Shown here piece after piece: positions 9,814 to 19,141 of a DNA stretch of 64,000 nucleotides (positions are counted from its first letter, which is position 1; every line of letters begins with the position of its first letter). Both the position numbers and the translations under genes were made by a program. The notes beneath the pieces were generated by a model that was not told the DNA's origin, made no database searches, and was given only the letters and a program-made list of their open reading frames with translations. This DNA is from Bin80 sp965220935 (lineage in GTDB: Bacteria > Bacteroidota > Rhodothermia > Rhodothermales > Bin80): assembly GCA_965220935.1 (NCBI GenBank), contig OZ244857.1, positions 3,410,001-3,474,000 of the forward strand. The letters run 5' to 3'.

Positions 9814-10954
9814 ATGCATCGACCCATTCCTCCCGACGATCGGGGTCCCTCAAAATATTTTCATGGGCGTGATGATATACGCACATTCTTTGCGGGGCGA
9901 CTCAACCATTACGAGCAAATTCGCGGTGGATCCATCATCCTTGTGACGGGTGCGCCCGGTGCAGGTAAATCCGCACTGCTTTCGGTTCTCTCTGATGACG
10001 CATCCAAGGTGGGGTGGCGTGTCAACACTCAGATGACCCCCGATCAATTTGCAAGCCCCGTAGAAATGGCCGATACTCTCGGGTGAAATACAAACCCCGA
10101 AAACAGGTACCACGACCTTAAACCTCCCAGTGTATAAGCATTTCTGGCAGAGCGAAAAGGAAAAGAGGTCTGGTGTAGCTGACATCATTCGCGACGCGGC
10201 TAGCACCCAACCCCTCCTATTGGTCTTGGATGAGGCGCAGCACCTGCAAACCCTCGCTGAGATTCCACAAGATAAGAAAGTTGCGGAGGCGGCACTTGAT
10301 GCTCTCCACAACGGAAAGATAGGGCATCCTGTGGTTTTTCTGGCGGGAGGGCTGGACACATCTCGACAGGCCTTTGGTTCACTTGGCATATCAAGGATTA
10401 CCCGAGCGAATCGAGTCAGGCTTGGCCCCATGGATCACGAACCCGCTAAGTCGGTCATTCGCGATTATGTGGGCGGCGAATTTGGCTGTGATGTGCCTGA
10501 GAACTGGCTGGACCCTCTTGCATCTCAATCCCAAGGGTGGCCCCAACACCTTGTGTGCTATGCTGATGCCGCTGGACACATCCTCTCAACTTTGCAATGT
10601 GCACCATCCGCCTCTGACCTAGAGGATGCCCTCGCGGAGGGGCGTAGTGCCCAAAAGGATTACTACAATGCCCGTGCACACGATATAACCTATGGACAAC
10701 GTGAAGCCATAGCGAGTGTCTTCGCCAAAATACCCATCGGTGTCACCGTGCGAAGGCGCGAGGTGGTGAATGCTCTCTGTAAAGAGTATCCCAAAGAGGT
10801 TGCAGAGGAGAAGTTTAAGATAGCGCTCCACCAAGGTATCCTTAACGAGCAGGAAGACGGACTCTATGGCATTCCCATCCCCTCCCTGCACTTCTGGCTA
10901 CTAGAAAACTATGCGAAAGAGAAGTGGCACGGTGGATCAGCCATGGAGCGATGA
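9814..10954 (+). pseudogene. AAA/STAND-like ATPase gene split by one +1 frameshift
   Basis: Two abutting frames make one ATPase. The first (9814-10086) begins with ATG and holds Walker A, GAPGAGKSALL. The second frame is open from 10082 through 10954 and holds Walker B, LLLVLDEAQH, near its beginning, followed by a sensor-like region and a C-terminal helical domain. Skipping one G in the GGG TGA at 10081-10086 joins them smoothly (DTLG into EIQTP), giving roughly 380 residues. A FHGRDDIRTFF motif precedes Walker A, as in many hypothetical defence-associated ATPases. Likely a recent pseudogene; a programmed shift at the slow TGA or an assembly error in the G run are alternatives. Partner unknown. 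Confidence 0.7.
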
Positions 10955-11375
10955 GGGCACAACACCCAGTTCTGACGAGAGTCACTGGTGCGTGACCCCA
11001 AGCAGTGGGTGCTAAGCAATTCCTATCTCCAGACTTGGTCGCATCCCTACGCTAGAGGTAAGCATTCATCCCCCATGAACTCCTGCATGTGATGACCTGT
11101 AAGGGAATTTTTTTGGTTTTTGGCAGGCATTATCTATTCGGGTTAAGTTCAGACATAGGATTGATCACTTGTTATCCTGATAATGTACTCTGAAGAAGAC
11201 TGTGTCTATAACATTGGAGCACCTTGCAATGAGGATAGAAGATGTCGTCTAAACCTGTGAACTGGCCACAAATCATGGATTGATCAGAGCACGGTTGAGG
11301 AATCCACAGTTAACGATGAATTTTTGAATGATTTCTCAGGGTTTGCACAGTAGCTTCTTGGGAGATTAAACTGGG
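10955..11375. other. Gene-free stretch, 421 bp
   Basis: Lies between the broken ATPase gene and engB (whose 3' end faces it). No open frame of useful length, no tRNA and no strong terminator were seen. It may hold leftover accessory DNA. Confidence 0.4.
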
Positions 11376-11978
11376 TTACAATCTTTCGGAGTCTGACAGA
11401 ACAGTCTCTATTCGATTTAATAATTCTGGTTGCCCCTTACGACTATGAGCAGATGTGACAATAATCGGGATTTCTTCCCCGCATGCCGCAAGGGTCTGCC
11501 TAGCTGTTTTTACACTTTGAGTGATTTTGTTTCCAGAAAGCTTATCGGCCTTTGTGAGAACAAGAAACCGTTGTGCATATGTATCTTGTAGCAGCAACAT
11601 CACTTCCTTGTCAAGTTCAGATGGAGCATGTCGGCTGTCTACAAGGTGTAGTATAGCGACTAATGACTCGCGATTTATGAGGTACTCTGCGATCCTCCTT
11701 CGCCACTGGCCTCTGATTTTTTTACTTACTTTTGCATATCCATACCCTGGAATATCAACAAAGTAGGTCTGATGATTCACTTCATAAAAATTAAAGGTCT
11801 GTGTCTTGCCAGGGGTTGTGCTCGTGCGTGCTAAGGACTTTCTTTGACACAGCATATTCAGAAGTGCACTCTTGCCTACATTGGAGCGTCCAATGAACGC
11901 GATTTCGGGCAAGGCAGGATTCGGCATCTGCTCAAGCGTTTCTGCACTCTTTACGAAAGTGACTTGCCGAATCTGCAT
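11376..11978 (-). CDS. engB: Ribosome biogenesis GTPase YsxC/EngB
   Basis: Essential-type GTPase that helps assemble the large ribosomal subunit. The 200 residues contain all G motifs in order: G1 GRSNVGKSALLN (about 30-41), G2 region TSTTPGKTQ, G3 DIPGYG, G4 LTKADKL, G5 TSAHSRKG. Length and order match YihA/YsxC/EngB. It lies 9 bp after sucD on the same strand, so the two are probably co-transcribed. Confidence 0.94.
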   Translation of the reverse strand: MQIRQVTFVKSAETLEQMPNPALPEIAFIGRSNVGKSALLNMLCQRKSLARTSTTPGKTQTFNFYEVNHQTYFVDIPGYGYAKVSKKIRGQWRRRIAEYLINRESLVAILHLVDSRHAPSELDKEVMLLLQDTYAQRFLVLTKADKLSGNKITQSVKTARQTLAACGEEIPIIVTSAHSRKGQPELLNRIETVLSDSERL

Positions 11979-11987
11979 TTAAGGGCT

Positions 11988-12857
11988 CTAAAATGCGTGT
12001 TCTCGGGTTGCCTTTCCAATTTGAGCAGGATCACGAACAATATGCGCCCCCGCTTCGGACAGCGCCGCAAATTTATCTTCTGCGGTTCCTTTGCCGCCCG
12101 CAATGATTGCTCCTGCGTGCCCCATACGTCGTCCAGGTGGAGCTGTGGCACCAGCAATAAATGCAATCACTGGTTTGGTGATGTGATCAGTGATATAGGC
12201 AGCTGCATCCTCTTCATCTGTTCCACCAATCTCTCCAATCAGCACAACGGCCTCTGTATCAGGATCTTCTTCAAACAACTGGAGTGCATCAATAAATCGA
12301 GTTCCTATGACTGGATCCCCGCCGATGCCAATTGCAGTGGTTTGACCGAGTCCTTGATGGGTCAACTGATCAACGGCCTCGTACGTAAGAGTTCCAGACC
12401 TTGAGATCACCCCAACAGGACCTTCGGTAAAGATCATGGCTGGCATAATGCCCACTTTCGCCTGACCTGGAGTTAAGAGACCAGGGCAATTTGGTCCGAC
12501 AAGTCGAGCGCCAACAGAGTTTACATAGTGGGCTGCTTCAACCATATCTTTGATTGGAATTCCCTCAGTAATACATACGATGAGCTTGATCCCTGCATCG
12601 GCTGCTTCCATGATGGCATCTTTGGCAAATGCGGGAGGTACAAATATGACTGAAGTATTTGCACCTTCTTGTTGAACCGACTCACGTACGGTATTAAACA
12701 CTGGACATCCAAGATGATGTTGTCCGCCTTTACCAGGGGTCACTCCTCCAACCACCTTAGTACCATATTCAATCATTTGCTCAGAATGAAATGATCCTTC
12801 CTTTCCAGTAAATCCTTGGACGACCAATCTTGTAGACGTATCAATTAAAATGCTCAT
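11988..12857 (-). CDS. sucD: Succinyl-CoA synthetase alpha subunit
   Basis: Alpha subunit of the TCA-cycle enzyme that interconverts succinyl-CoA and succinate with nucleotide phosphorylation. The 289 residues match SucD. The N-terminal CoA-binding region has VVQGFTGKEGSFHSEQM, the middle has GPNCPGLLTPG, and GHAGAIIAGGKGTAEDK near residue 247 contains the active-site histidine that is phosphorylated. The beta subunit (sucC) is not in the window. The ATG at 12857 gives the normal N-terminus. Confidence 0.96.
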   Translation of the reverse strand: MSILIDTSTRLVVQGFTGKEGSFHSEQMIEYGTKVVGGVTPGKGGQHHLGCPVFNTVRESVQQEGANTSVIFVPPAFAKDAIMEAADAGIKLIVCITEGIPIKDMVEAAHYVNSVGARLVGPNCPGLLTPGQAKVGIMPAMIFTEGPVGVISRSGTLTYEAVDQLTHQGLGQTTAIGIGGDPVIGTRFIDALQLFEEDPDTEAVVLIGEIGGTDEEDAAAYITDHITKPVIAFIAGATAPPGRRMGHAGAIIAGGKGTAEDKFAALSEAGAHIVRDPAQIGKATREHAF

Positions 12858-13929
12858 ATAATTGTTGAGAATGATGTAGCAGAATCCTTATAAGCAGAGG
12901 GCAGATTCCATTTTCTTGTGTGAAACTGATCTGGGTAAAACAGTTCACAGATTCTGCGCGTGATGGTATAAACAGATTCTAAAACGATTGTGTAATGATC
13001 TATACTAAGTTGAATTAATTGAGATGGACACTTTACCTCTAAAAATACAAGCAAAATAATTCTCATCTCTTTATAAGTCAACAACTTCATCGGTGAGTCA
13101 GCGCTCTGATAGGGTCTGTATTGAGAAACATGGTGTAAAAGATCATTAACGCTCATTCGGGATGTTTGCACAGCGATGCAAATATTTTGGGGGATGAGGT
13201 CACGCAAGGGCATTTACTCACACCAAAAAGGATTCAGTTATTGGCATACACATTATGTTATACCCCGCCTAAGATTGGCTTGAATGGTGTTAATTTAGGA
13301 TTTATCCTGATAGTACCATCTTTTATTATAATCGTTGCAAAGCCATCTGCATTTGACACCAATGCACTGGTCTTGCCTTCAACGCCACATCATCATATGC
13401 TTATTGTGAATCTTTATCCATCCTTCAACCCTTTGCTCTGATAAATCCCACATTTCAAACTCGTGCAGGATCCGTGTGGTACGCGCTTAAAAGATTCGAC
13501 ATACCATTGATGCACTCAATTCAAAACTCTTTGCAATCACCTGTTGGTCATTGTGCTGAATGAGACCATGAAATACAAGACCTACCAACCTGATCTACTG
13601 TTTCTTGAACAGTATACGAAGTCAATGATAGCTCTTGAGTGGCTTTGCTTAACCCGTCTGTGCATACAGAACTCTAGTCATCTGTACTGAAGCCCATTCC
13701 GACCGAATCTGGATCGGTGCCCGCACGCTGATAACGGCGTGTTGATTTGGAGGCATGAATATCCCCCACAACTGGTCTACTTCTTGTTCATGGACGCGAG
13801 TCTATCCATTTCTGCACATCAATCACATCCGTTCATAGATTGGCCTGAGTCCAGTTACGAAGAATCGGGGCAAACTTCTCGTAGACAGGCGCTCTGGGGA
13901 CGACGATCTATCTGGTGTAGAATAATTGT
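12858..13929. other. Degraded region upstream of sucD, about 1.07 kb
   Basis: Must contain the sucD promoter, but no box can be assigned with confidence. Frames of 119 codons (12854-13213, minus) and 91 codons (13166-13441, plus) overlap each other and resemble nothing known. At 13569 an ATG opens a short frame beginning MKYKTYQPDLLFL, faintly like the start of IS1182-type transposases, that stops after about 40 codons. Best read as relic mobile-element and intergenic DNA. Confidence 0.35.
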
Positions 13930-15003
13930 TCATTGAAGTTCACCAAGATCAGCCGTCACTTTCAGCGATGGGTAGCGCTCGGTGGTGATCGTTTGGGTGA
14001 CAGACAGGCCCTCATCTAAAAACCGAAGCCTTGATTCGTTAACACGAACGATGCCATAGGACGCGGCCAATGGAAAGACCACGTCACCCGTCGGCAAGAA
14101 CCGACCCCCCAACTGGACTTGCCCCGTAAATGTAAATGTATAATCGGCAGTCGTGATCTGCTCAGTGCCCTTCACGGAGGCGCGTCTATTTTTTGGTCTG
14201 ATGAGACGATCACGGGGATCTGGATATACCCCTGTTAACGTAACCGAAAGATTGACCGCAAAGTCTTTTCCCCCACATGCTCAACTCTGATCACACGTGG
14301 TGCATAGTCGCTGTGCGTGAATGACGTGATAAATGGAGGACTCACGATGAATACATCTGATCTCCCTGCGACCTCCACAGATACTGTTTCAACATGAGGC
14401 GGACGATCTAAACTGATGGTAACCTCGCCTAATCCACCTCGTAATATCTCCACATTTCCAGAAACGCTCGCCCCTATCCCCTGAGGAGTATCGCTCACCA
14501 TGAGCATGCGATTAAACAATGTTGTATTGATAGCACCTGATGCCGTAAAGGTAAATAATGATGTCGTGGGCTGATCTCCTGTGTGTCACGGTCAGGACAC
14601 GGGGGCTCCAATCCTCTGTTGTAAATTCAATCGGTAGTGATGGTGACATCTGAATGTCTGGCGATGGTTACATTGACATCTTCTTTGGGCTTTTGCCTTA
14701 GACTGAATGTAAAGAAGCCCGCCTTGCCGACCTCAATCGTTAGATCATCAGAAATAAACAGATCATGCTTTACTGCGGTACGGATGTATTGACTGCCACA
14801 CGCACAGATGCGTCATGGCTTAGGAGTTGACCGTGAGAATAGTTCATCACGCCACCATACGTAGACTGGTGCGTCTGCCCAATATGATGAATGCGGTCTT
14901 TGTCTGATGACGGGGGCGCGCCTTCGTCGGGGTCCGATGGGGTTTCACAACCCACAGAAAAGATGAGAAGTGCAAGTATGACAGGGAATAGATGTTGTAA
15001 CAT
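13930..15003 (-). pseudogene. Broken repeat-domain lipoprotein gene
   Basis: Begins at 15003 with a signal peptide ending in the lipobox FSVGC (Cys19) and a DEGAPPSSD linker. The protein then continues only by changing frame. Pieces at about 14770-14640 (LTIEVGKAGFFTFSL, then a stop), about 14635-14570 (FTTEDWSPRVLTVT), 14519-14235 (GGLGEVTISLDRPP and later DYAPRVIRVEHVG) and 14175-13930 line up as successive repeats of an immunoglobulin-like beta-sandwich, similar in pattern to Calx-beta or cadherin-like repeats. At least four frame changes or stops are present; one lies in the G5A4 run near 14268-14276. Probably once a surface-exposed lipoprotein; now inactive. Confidence 0.65.
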
Positions 15004-15016
15004 GAGATTCAGGATT

Positions 15017-15080
15017 GATTCGGTAGATTGTCAGAAAGTCGTTCGGCAAATCGTCAGAAAATGATTCGGTAAATTGTCAG
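15017..15080. repeat. Three tandem copies of a 23-bp unit
   Basis: Copies begin at 15017, 15040 and 15063 and share the core TTCGG(T/C)A(A/G)AT(T/C)GTCAG; the third is cut short. They lie just upstream of the start of the broken lipoprotein gene (which reads leftward) and just before a tRNA-like sequence. The period is not a multiple of three, so they are not protein repeats. Binding sites or slippage products are possible. Confidence 0.75.
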
Positions 15081-15092
15081 AGTATTTCGTTG

Positions 15093-15163
15093 GCGCAGGG
15101 GCTGGATTTGAATCAGCGATCTCATGAGTATGAGTCACATGAGATACCACTTCTCTCCCTGCA
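15093..15163 (-). pseudogene. tRNA-Met-like sequence (CAT anticodon), probably damaged
   Basis: Read on the minus strand, 71 nt fold as a tRNA. The acceptor TGCAGGG pairs with CCCTGCG with one wobble. The D stem GAGA/TCTC encloses AGTGGTA with the conserved GG. The anticodon stem TGTGA/TCATG (two wobbles) encloses CTCATAC, anticodon CAT. The T loop is TTCAAAT on a GCTGA/CCAGC stem. Three faults argue against function: the conserved G53-C61 pair is A-C, one base is missing between acceptor and D stem, and the discriminator is C. It may be a tRNA relic, for example an old integration site. Confidence 0.5.
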
Positions 15164-15760
15164 AGATCATGGAGAAATGTTAATGATGAGGGGGCTTGAC
15201 TTATCGTATGCGTTTCGCTTGGGCAACAAATGCAAAGCGATATCTCCTGTACAGATTGCTCACAGAACTCGGTTATAAAGGCGAGTAATGAGGAGGGCGG
15301 GGCGTTGAAATCAAGGGCGAATGCTGAATGTAAAAAGCACTCGCCAAGAACGCGTAATATATAATTGACGAAACGATGTAAAACAACTCGGTCACAGACT
15401 CCGCTCAACGCTTCACAACCGAGCTGTTGAGAAAAAGATATAGTTAGAACATATGGGGGGAGGCAGAATCATTTCCAATTATCACTTATCATCAAACATC
15501 CATCAAAACATTAGAAAATACAAATTAACGATGTAAATCTGCGAGTGTAATGCAAATGACACGAACTTGATTGCTTGTTGGGGTAAGATCATTTTCGGTT
15601 GCGATATTATTTGGGATCGGTATGAAAATCACAAGATATTGCAGTTTTGGTAGTGCGTTTTTCATTTCAGAGATGATCATCTATGTTTATTGGCTATGTG
15701 ATGACTTCCAAATTATTAAACGAATTCTTCTTGATGAGTCCCTAATTTGTGATATAATAC
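15164..15760. other. Gene-free stretch, 597 bp
   Basis: Lies between the tRNA-like sequence and the 3' end of gatA. Short frames on both strands overlap and look random. The T-rich run at 15570-15760 has no recognised product. Nothing further is supported. Confidence 0.4.
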
Positions 15761-17197
15761 TTATGAGGATATCGTTCCCGCCAATTCCATGATTCTCTGT
15801 CCAACAGAAAGAATTCGTGATTCACTCATTGGTGGCCCTATCACCTGAACGCCAACGGGCAATCCTTCCCGTACCCTTCCAACTGGAACGGACAAAGCGG
15901 GGATCCCCGCCAGATTTGCCGTTACGGTATAGGCATCACTGAGATACATCTGGAGCGGATCATTCCCCCATTCACCTATACGTGCTCCAGCCGTGGGTGT
16001 CACTGGTGTCAATAATATGTCTACTTTCTTCCAAGCGTCATCAAAATCTCCACGAATTAACGAGCGAACTCGTTGCGCTTTTCCATAATAGGCATCATAA
16101 TAACCTGCCGAAAGAACATATGTACCAAGCATGATTCGTCTTTTCACCTCAAATCCAAATCCCTTGGTACGTGTCTGCGTGTACATGCTATCAAGTGAAT
16201 GATCATCACCTAAATGGCGAATCCCATACTTAACCCCGTCATAGCGGGACAGGTTACTGGAGGCTTCAGCGGCAGCAAGAATATAATATGCAGCAATTCC
16301 ATACTCAATGTGAGGCATAGATACTGATGCCCGTTGAGCTCCGTGAGACTCAAGATTTTGCACAGTCTGATCAACAAATTGATGAACTTCATCTTGGAGC
16401 CCCTCTCCATAATACTCCGAAAGTACACCAACTCGCAATCCATCAACTGATAGATCTGCCGAATAGTCTGATATGTCATAATCTAAGCATGTTGCATCGT
16501 TTGGATCTGTTCCAGACATAAGAGATACAATCTGCCAGGCCACATCTGGGGTATGTGCGATTGGTCCTATGCAGTCGAATGAAGAGGCAAATGCAACGAG
16601 TCCATAGCGACTCACAAGCCCGTATGTCGGCTTGAGTCCAACCACTCCACAAAAGGCTGATGGTTGACGAATTGATCCCCCAGTGTCTGTTCCGAGCGCA
16701 GCATGACACATTCCAGCTGCAACCGCAGCGGCTGATCCTCCAGAGGAACCTCCCGCAACAAAATCATGATTGTTGGGGTTTTTCGTGACTCCGTAAGCAG
16801 AATATTCAGTAGTGGACCCCATTGCAAACTCATCACAGTTTGTCCGTCCAATCAGCAATGCACCGGCTTTCCGTAGGCGCTCTACAGAGGTAGCCTCAAA
16901 TGGGGGTTGATAGCCTTTGAGGATATTTGAAGAGCAGGTCACGGGCCACTCGGTCGTGCTGAGCACATCTTTAACACCAAGAACCAGACCTGCCAGAGGA
17001 AGGCTTTCATCTCGCGCCAGACGCTCATCAATTGACTGAGCAGATTGGCGAACAGTATCAGCATCTACATGCGTGAAAGCATTCAACGAAGGGTTGCATT
17101 GGTCAATGACATCAAGAGAGAGTTCTGCAATCTCCAGACAGTTCAATTTCCCTTCTATCAAGGCATTCCTGCAATCAGCAAATGACGGTAAAGCCAT
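15761..17197 (-). CDS. gatA: Asp-tRNA(Asn)/Glu-tRNA(Gln) amidotransferase subunit A
   Basis: Glutaminase subunit of the GatCAB complex, which converts misacylated Glu-tRNA(Gln) or Asp-tRNA(Asn) to the correct amide. The 478 residues match GatA. The amidase-signature Ser-cisSer-Lys triad is visible: the lysine in GVKDVLST (about 77), the cis-serine in GGSSGGSAAAVAAG and the nucleophilic serine in GTDTGGSIRQPSAFCG near 176. It lies 31 bp after tatA on the same strand. Confidence 0.95.
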   Translation of the reverse strand: MALPSFADCRNALIEGKLNCLEIAELSLDVIDQCNPSLNAFTHVDADTVRQSAQSIDERLARDESLPLAGLVLGVKDVLSTTEWPVTCSSNILKGYQPPFEATSVERLRKAGALLIGRTNCDEFAMGSTTEYSAYGVTKNPNNHDFVAGGSSGGSAAAVAAGMCHAALGTDTGGSIRQPSAFCGVVGLKPTYGLVSRYGLVAFASSFDCIGPIAHTPDVAWQIVSLMSGTDPNDATCLDYDISDYSADLSVDGLRVGVLSEYYGEGLQDEVHQFVDQTVQNLESHGAQRASVSMPHIEYGIAAYYILAAAEASSNLSRYDGVKYGIRHLGDDHSLDSMYTQTRTKGFGFEVKRRIMLGTYVLSAGYYDAYYGKAQRVRSLIRGDFDDAWKKVDILLTPVTPTAGARIGEWGNDPLQMYLSDAYTVTANLAGIPALSVPVGRVREGLPVGVQVIGPPMSESRILSVGQRIMELAGTISS

Positions 17198-17228
17198 ATG
17201 CGTTTACTACATATCACCAGCCCAGCAA

Positions 17229-17498
17229 CTACTTAGCGGGCTCGGATGGAGTCGTTGATTGAGCGGGGGGCTCTTGCCTCTGAGGCGGAGCATATCCAGG
17301 AGGATTCTGCTGTGCTGGAGGGCGATACTGTGGTCGGTCTTCGACTGTAAGTTCACGGCTAATCTCACTTGTAGCAGACTTAAATTCACGGATTCCTTTT
17401 CCAAGGCCACGCGCGACTTCTGGAATGCGCTTAGCTCCGAATAGCACTAACACAATCAGCAGGATGATCGCAATTTCCCAAGGTCCTAATCCAAACAT
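17229..17498 (-). CDS. tatA: Twin-arginine translocase subunit TatA
   Basis: Pore-forming subunit that exports folded proteins carrying a twin-arginine signal. The 89 residues have the full TatA layout: MFGLGPWEI, a single membrane helix (about 6-21), the FGAKRIPE hinge, an amphipathic helix GLGKGIREFKSA and a long proline/glutamine-rich charged tail. Probably co-transcribed with gatA. No tatB or tatC is nearby. Confidence 0.95.
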   Translation of the reverse strand: MFGLGPWEIAIILLIVLVLFGAKRIPEVARGLGKGIREFKSATSEISRELTVEDRPQYRPPAQQNPPGYAPPQRQEPPAQSTTPSEPAK

Positions 17499-17588
17499 GA
17501 CAGTATGTATTATAAAGTTTTAGGTAAGTGATAATACAGGAATACACACATACTCATGCCATGTTCCCATATGACCCATCTTAATATA

Positions 17589-17612
17589 GGGAATTATATA
17601 CGTGAGTACCCA
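17589..17612. repeat. Right-end inverted repeat of the TnpB element
   Basis: A 24-bp sequence beginning GGGAATTATATACGTGAG, identical to the reverse complement of 18970-18993. It starts only 5 bp beyond the tnpB stop codon. A closely similar copy lies at 50493-50517. Confidence 0.9.
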
Positions 17613-17616
17613 TCTA

Positions 17617-18867
17617 TTAGACGGCTACCTGTTGCGTATCCATTTCACGGATCATAGGAGTTCCTGACGGAAACGCTCCTCCACGTGCAGATGCCCCAAT
17701 CCCGAAGGCCTGTAATACATTCGCAGATGCGTTGATATCTGCGTGATCCGTATGGCCACACGCCATACACTCAAATCTACTTTGTGTCTTACGGTTGACT
17801 TTATCTGTATGACCACACTGGTTACAGCGTTGACTGGTATACTTCGGATCAACAAGAATCACGTTGCCGAACTTGTAATCGCAATAAGTATTGAACCGCC
17901 CCCATCCAGCGTTCTGTATGACGCGGTTCAACCCCGCCTTCGCCCTCACATTGGTTCCAGGGTTCTCAACCGTACCCTTAGCAGACTTGGACATAGTCTT
18001 GATCTTCAAGTCTTCACGTTTCAACGTATGGGCTTTATTGGACAATTGACGGCTATGTTGATGCGCCGCATTGACTCTGCAATTCTTCTGTTTTCGCTTC
18101 CACTTGTTGATCCTTCGCTTCGTTCGTTTGTATCTACCCGATCCCTTTTGTTGCCGGGATAATTTACGTTGATACCTACGAATCTTAATCTGTTTATCCG
18201 TTAAGTCAGGGAGCGGTAACATGCCCTGTTCGCCATCCGTTGATGAATACGAGATATTATAGGTGTTCAAGTCAATACCTATCTCTTTGCCATCGTCCAC
18301 CTTCTCTGGCAGATTAGTGACTTTGTAAATTACGCTCATCTTCCAGTACCGTCCGTCTTTCTTCACGGTGACTTCAATCGGCTCACCGTCTGGATAAGGA
18401 TTACCTCCTTTCCTACGAAACTTCATCCAGCCAACCTTCTGGATATAGACATCATTCCCTCGGATCTTAAACAATCCTTTGGTCGCCGTAAATGAATTGT
18501 GTTGAAACCGATTATGGAACGTAGGATGATCACGTAATCCCTTGAAGAAAGCCTGCCACGCCTCTGCCTGATGCTTTAAGGTGTTTCGTACAATGTTGGA
18601 CGAGTACTGATTCAACCAAGAAATGGTTGGGCGAAAAGAAGTGTATCTCCTACTTAATGACGGCCAGGTCAATTCTGGATTATCCTTATGTTCGTCTTTA
18701 TAGTCCCTGTTGATTTGGTCAAGAAACGTATTCCATACAAACCTACATGCTCCACAAAGACCTGACAAGAGATGGGCTTTCCACTGCGTGCCGGGTAATA
18801 GGCGATACTCTACTCCACGATAGGAACAGTTTGAACCCGAAGGGTTAGAAGCCTTTTGAACAGGCAT
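17617..18867 (-). CDS. tnpB: RNA-guided endonuclease TnpB (OrfB_IS605 family)
   Basis: A 416-residue TnpB with an intact RuvC-like site: D199 in GIDLNTYN, E285 in LKREDLK and D377 in HADINAS. The zinc ribbon is complete (C348, C351, C367, C370 in CNQC...CMAC). The N-terminal helix-turn-helix region has the usual GACRFVWN motif. TnpB proteins cut DNA matching an RNA made from the element's own 3' end and help IS605-type elements persist. The ATG at 18867 lies about 100 bp inside the left inverted repeat. With all catalytic residues present it is likely functional. Confidence 0.93.
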   Translation of the reverse strand: MPVQKASNPSGSNCSYRGVEYRLLPGTQWKAHLLSGLCGACRFVWNTFLDQINRDYKDEHKDNPELTWPSLSRRYTSFRPTISWLNQYSSNIVRNTLKHQAEAWQAFFKGLRDHPTFHNRFQHNSFTATKGLFKIRGNDVYIQKVGWMKFRRKGGNPYPDGEPIEVTVKKDGRYWKMSVIYKVTNLPEKVDDGKEIGIDLNTYNISYSSTDGEQGMLPLPDLTDKQIKIRRYQRKLSRQQKGSGRYKRTKRRINKWKRKQKNCRVNAAHQHSRQLSNKAHTLKREDLKIKTMSKSAKGTVENPGTNVRAKAGLNRVIQNAGWGRFNTYCDYKFGNVILVDPKYTSQRCNQCGHTDKVNRKTQSRFECMACGHTDHADINASANVLQAFGIGASARGGAFPSGTPMIREMDTQQVAV

Positions 18868-18969
18868 GATATCAAGGTTACGTTGGTGTTATGGTAAGCA
18901 ATAGGGTAGACTGCGTATCTATCCTATTGTGTCTGTTGAACTTTGCCAAAATAGAATGGTTCCATTCTT

Positions 18970-18993
18970 TGGGTACTCACGTATATAATTCCC
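18970..18993. repeat. Left-end inverted repeat of the TnpB element
   Basis: Perfect 24-bp partner of 17589-17612. Between it and the tnpB start lies a hairpin, 18899-18929, with a 7-bp stem CAATAGG/CCTATTG extended by a G-T pair and three more pairs around a 9-nt loop. This could be the subterminal structure such elements use. Confidence 0.9.
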
Positions 18994-19041
18994 AAAATAT
19001 AACTAATAATGGTGACATTTTCAGTTTCAATGTGTCTACCT

Positions 19042-19068
19042 AAAAAACTTGGCGCTTCCGCCTTTTTT
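19042..19068. terminator. Short bidirectional terminator-like hairpin
   Basis: A GGCG/CGCC stem with tetraloop CTTC at 19051-19062, preceded by an A-run and followed by six T. It lies downstream of the NYN gene remnant (minus strand) and could stop transcription in either direction. The stem is short, so strength is uncertain. Confidence 0.5.
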
Positions 19069-19141
19069 CACAGAAAATGCTGAAGCCCCAAATTTTTTGA
19101 ATGTTATTAGGTGCGCATTTTGAATCTGATATCAACTCTTT

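Larger units (their letters stand above)
17589..18993 (-). mobile_element. TnpB-only insertion element bounded by 24-bp inverted repeats
   Basis: A 1405-bp unit holding only tnpB. Its ends, 17589-17612 and 18970-18993, are exact inverted copies of each other. Inside the left (5') end lies an 11-bp-stem hairpin at 18899-18929. IS200/IS605 elements usually have subterminal hairpins rather than true terminal inverted repeats, so the perfect repeats are unusual. No TnpA lies inside, so movement would need help from elsewhere. No obvious target duplication is seen. The guide RNA of such elements typically overlaps the tnpB 3' end and would here run through 17680-17589. Confidence 0.75.

Noticed and set aside
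12854..13213. A 119-codon frame overlapping the sucD start by four bases
   Set aside because: The overlap looks operon-like, but the protein is featureless and the sucD promoter must lie here.
15031..15408. A 125-codon frame on minus
   Set aside because: It covers the tandem repeats and the tRNA-like sequence, and no family is recognised.
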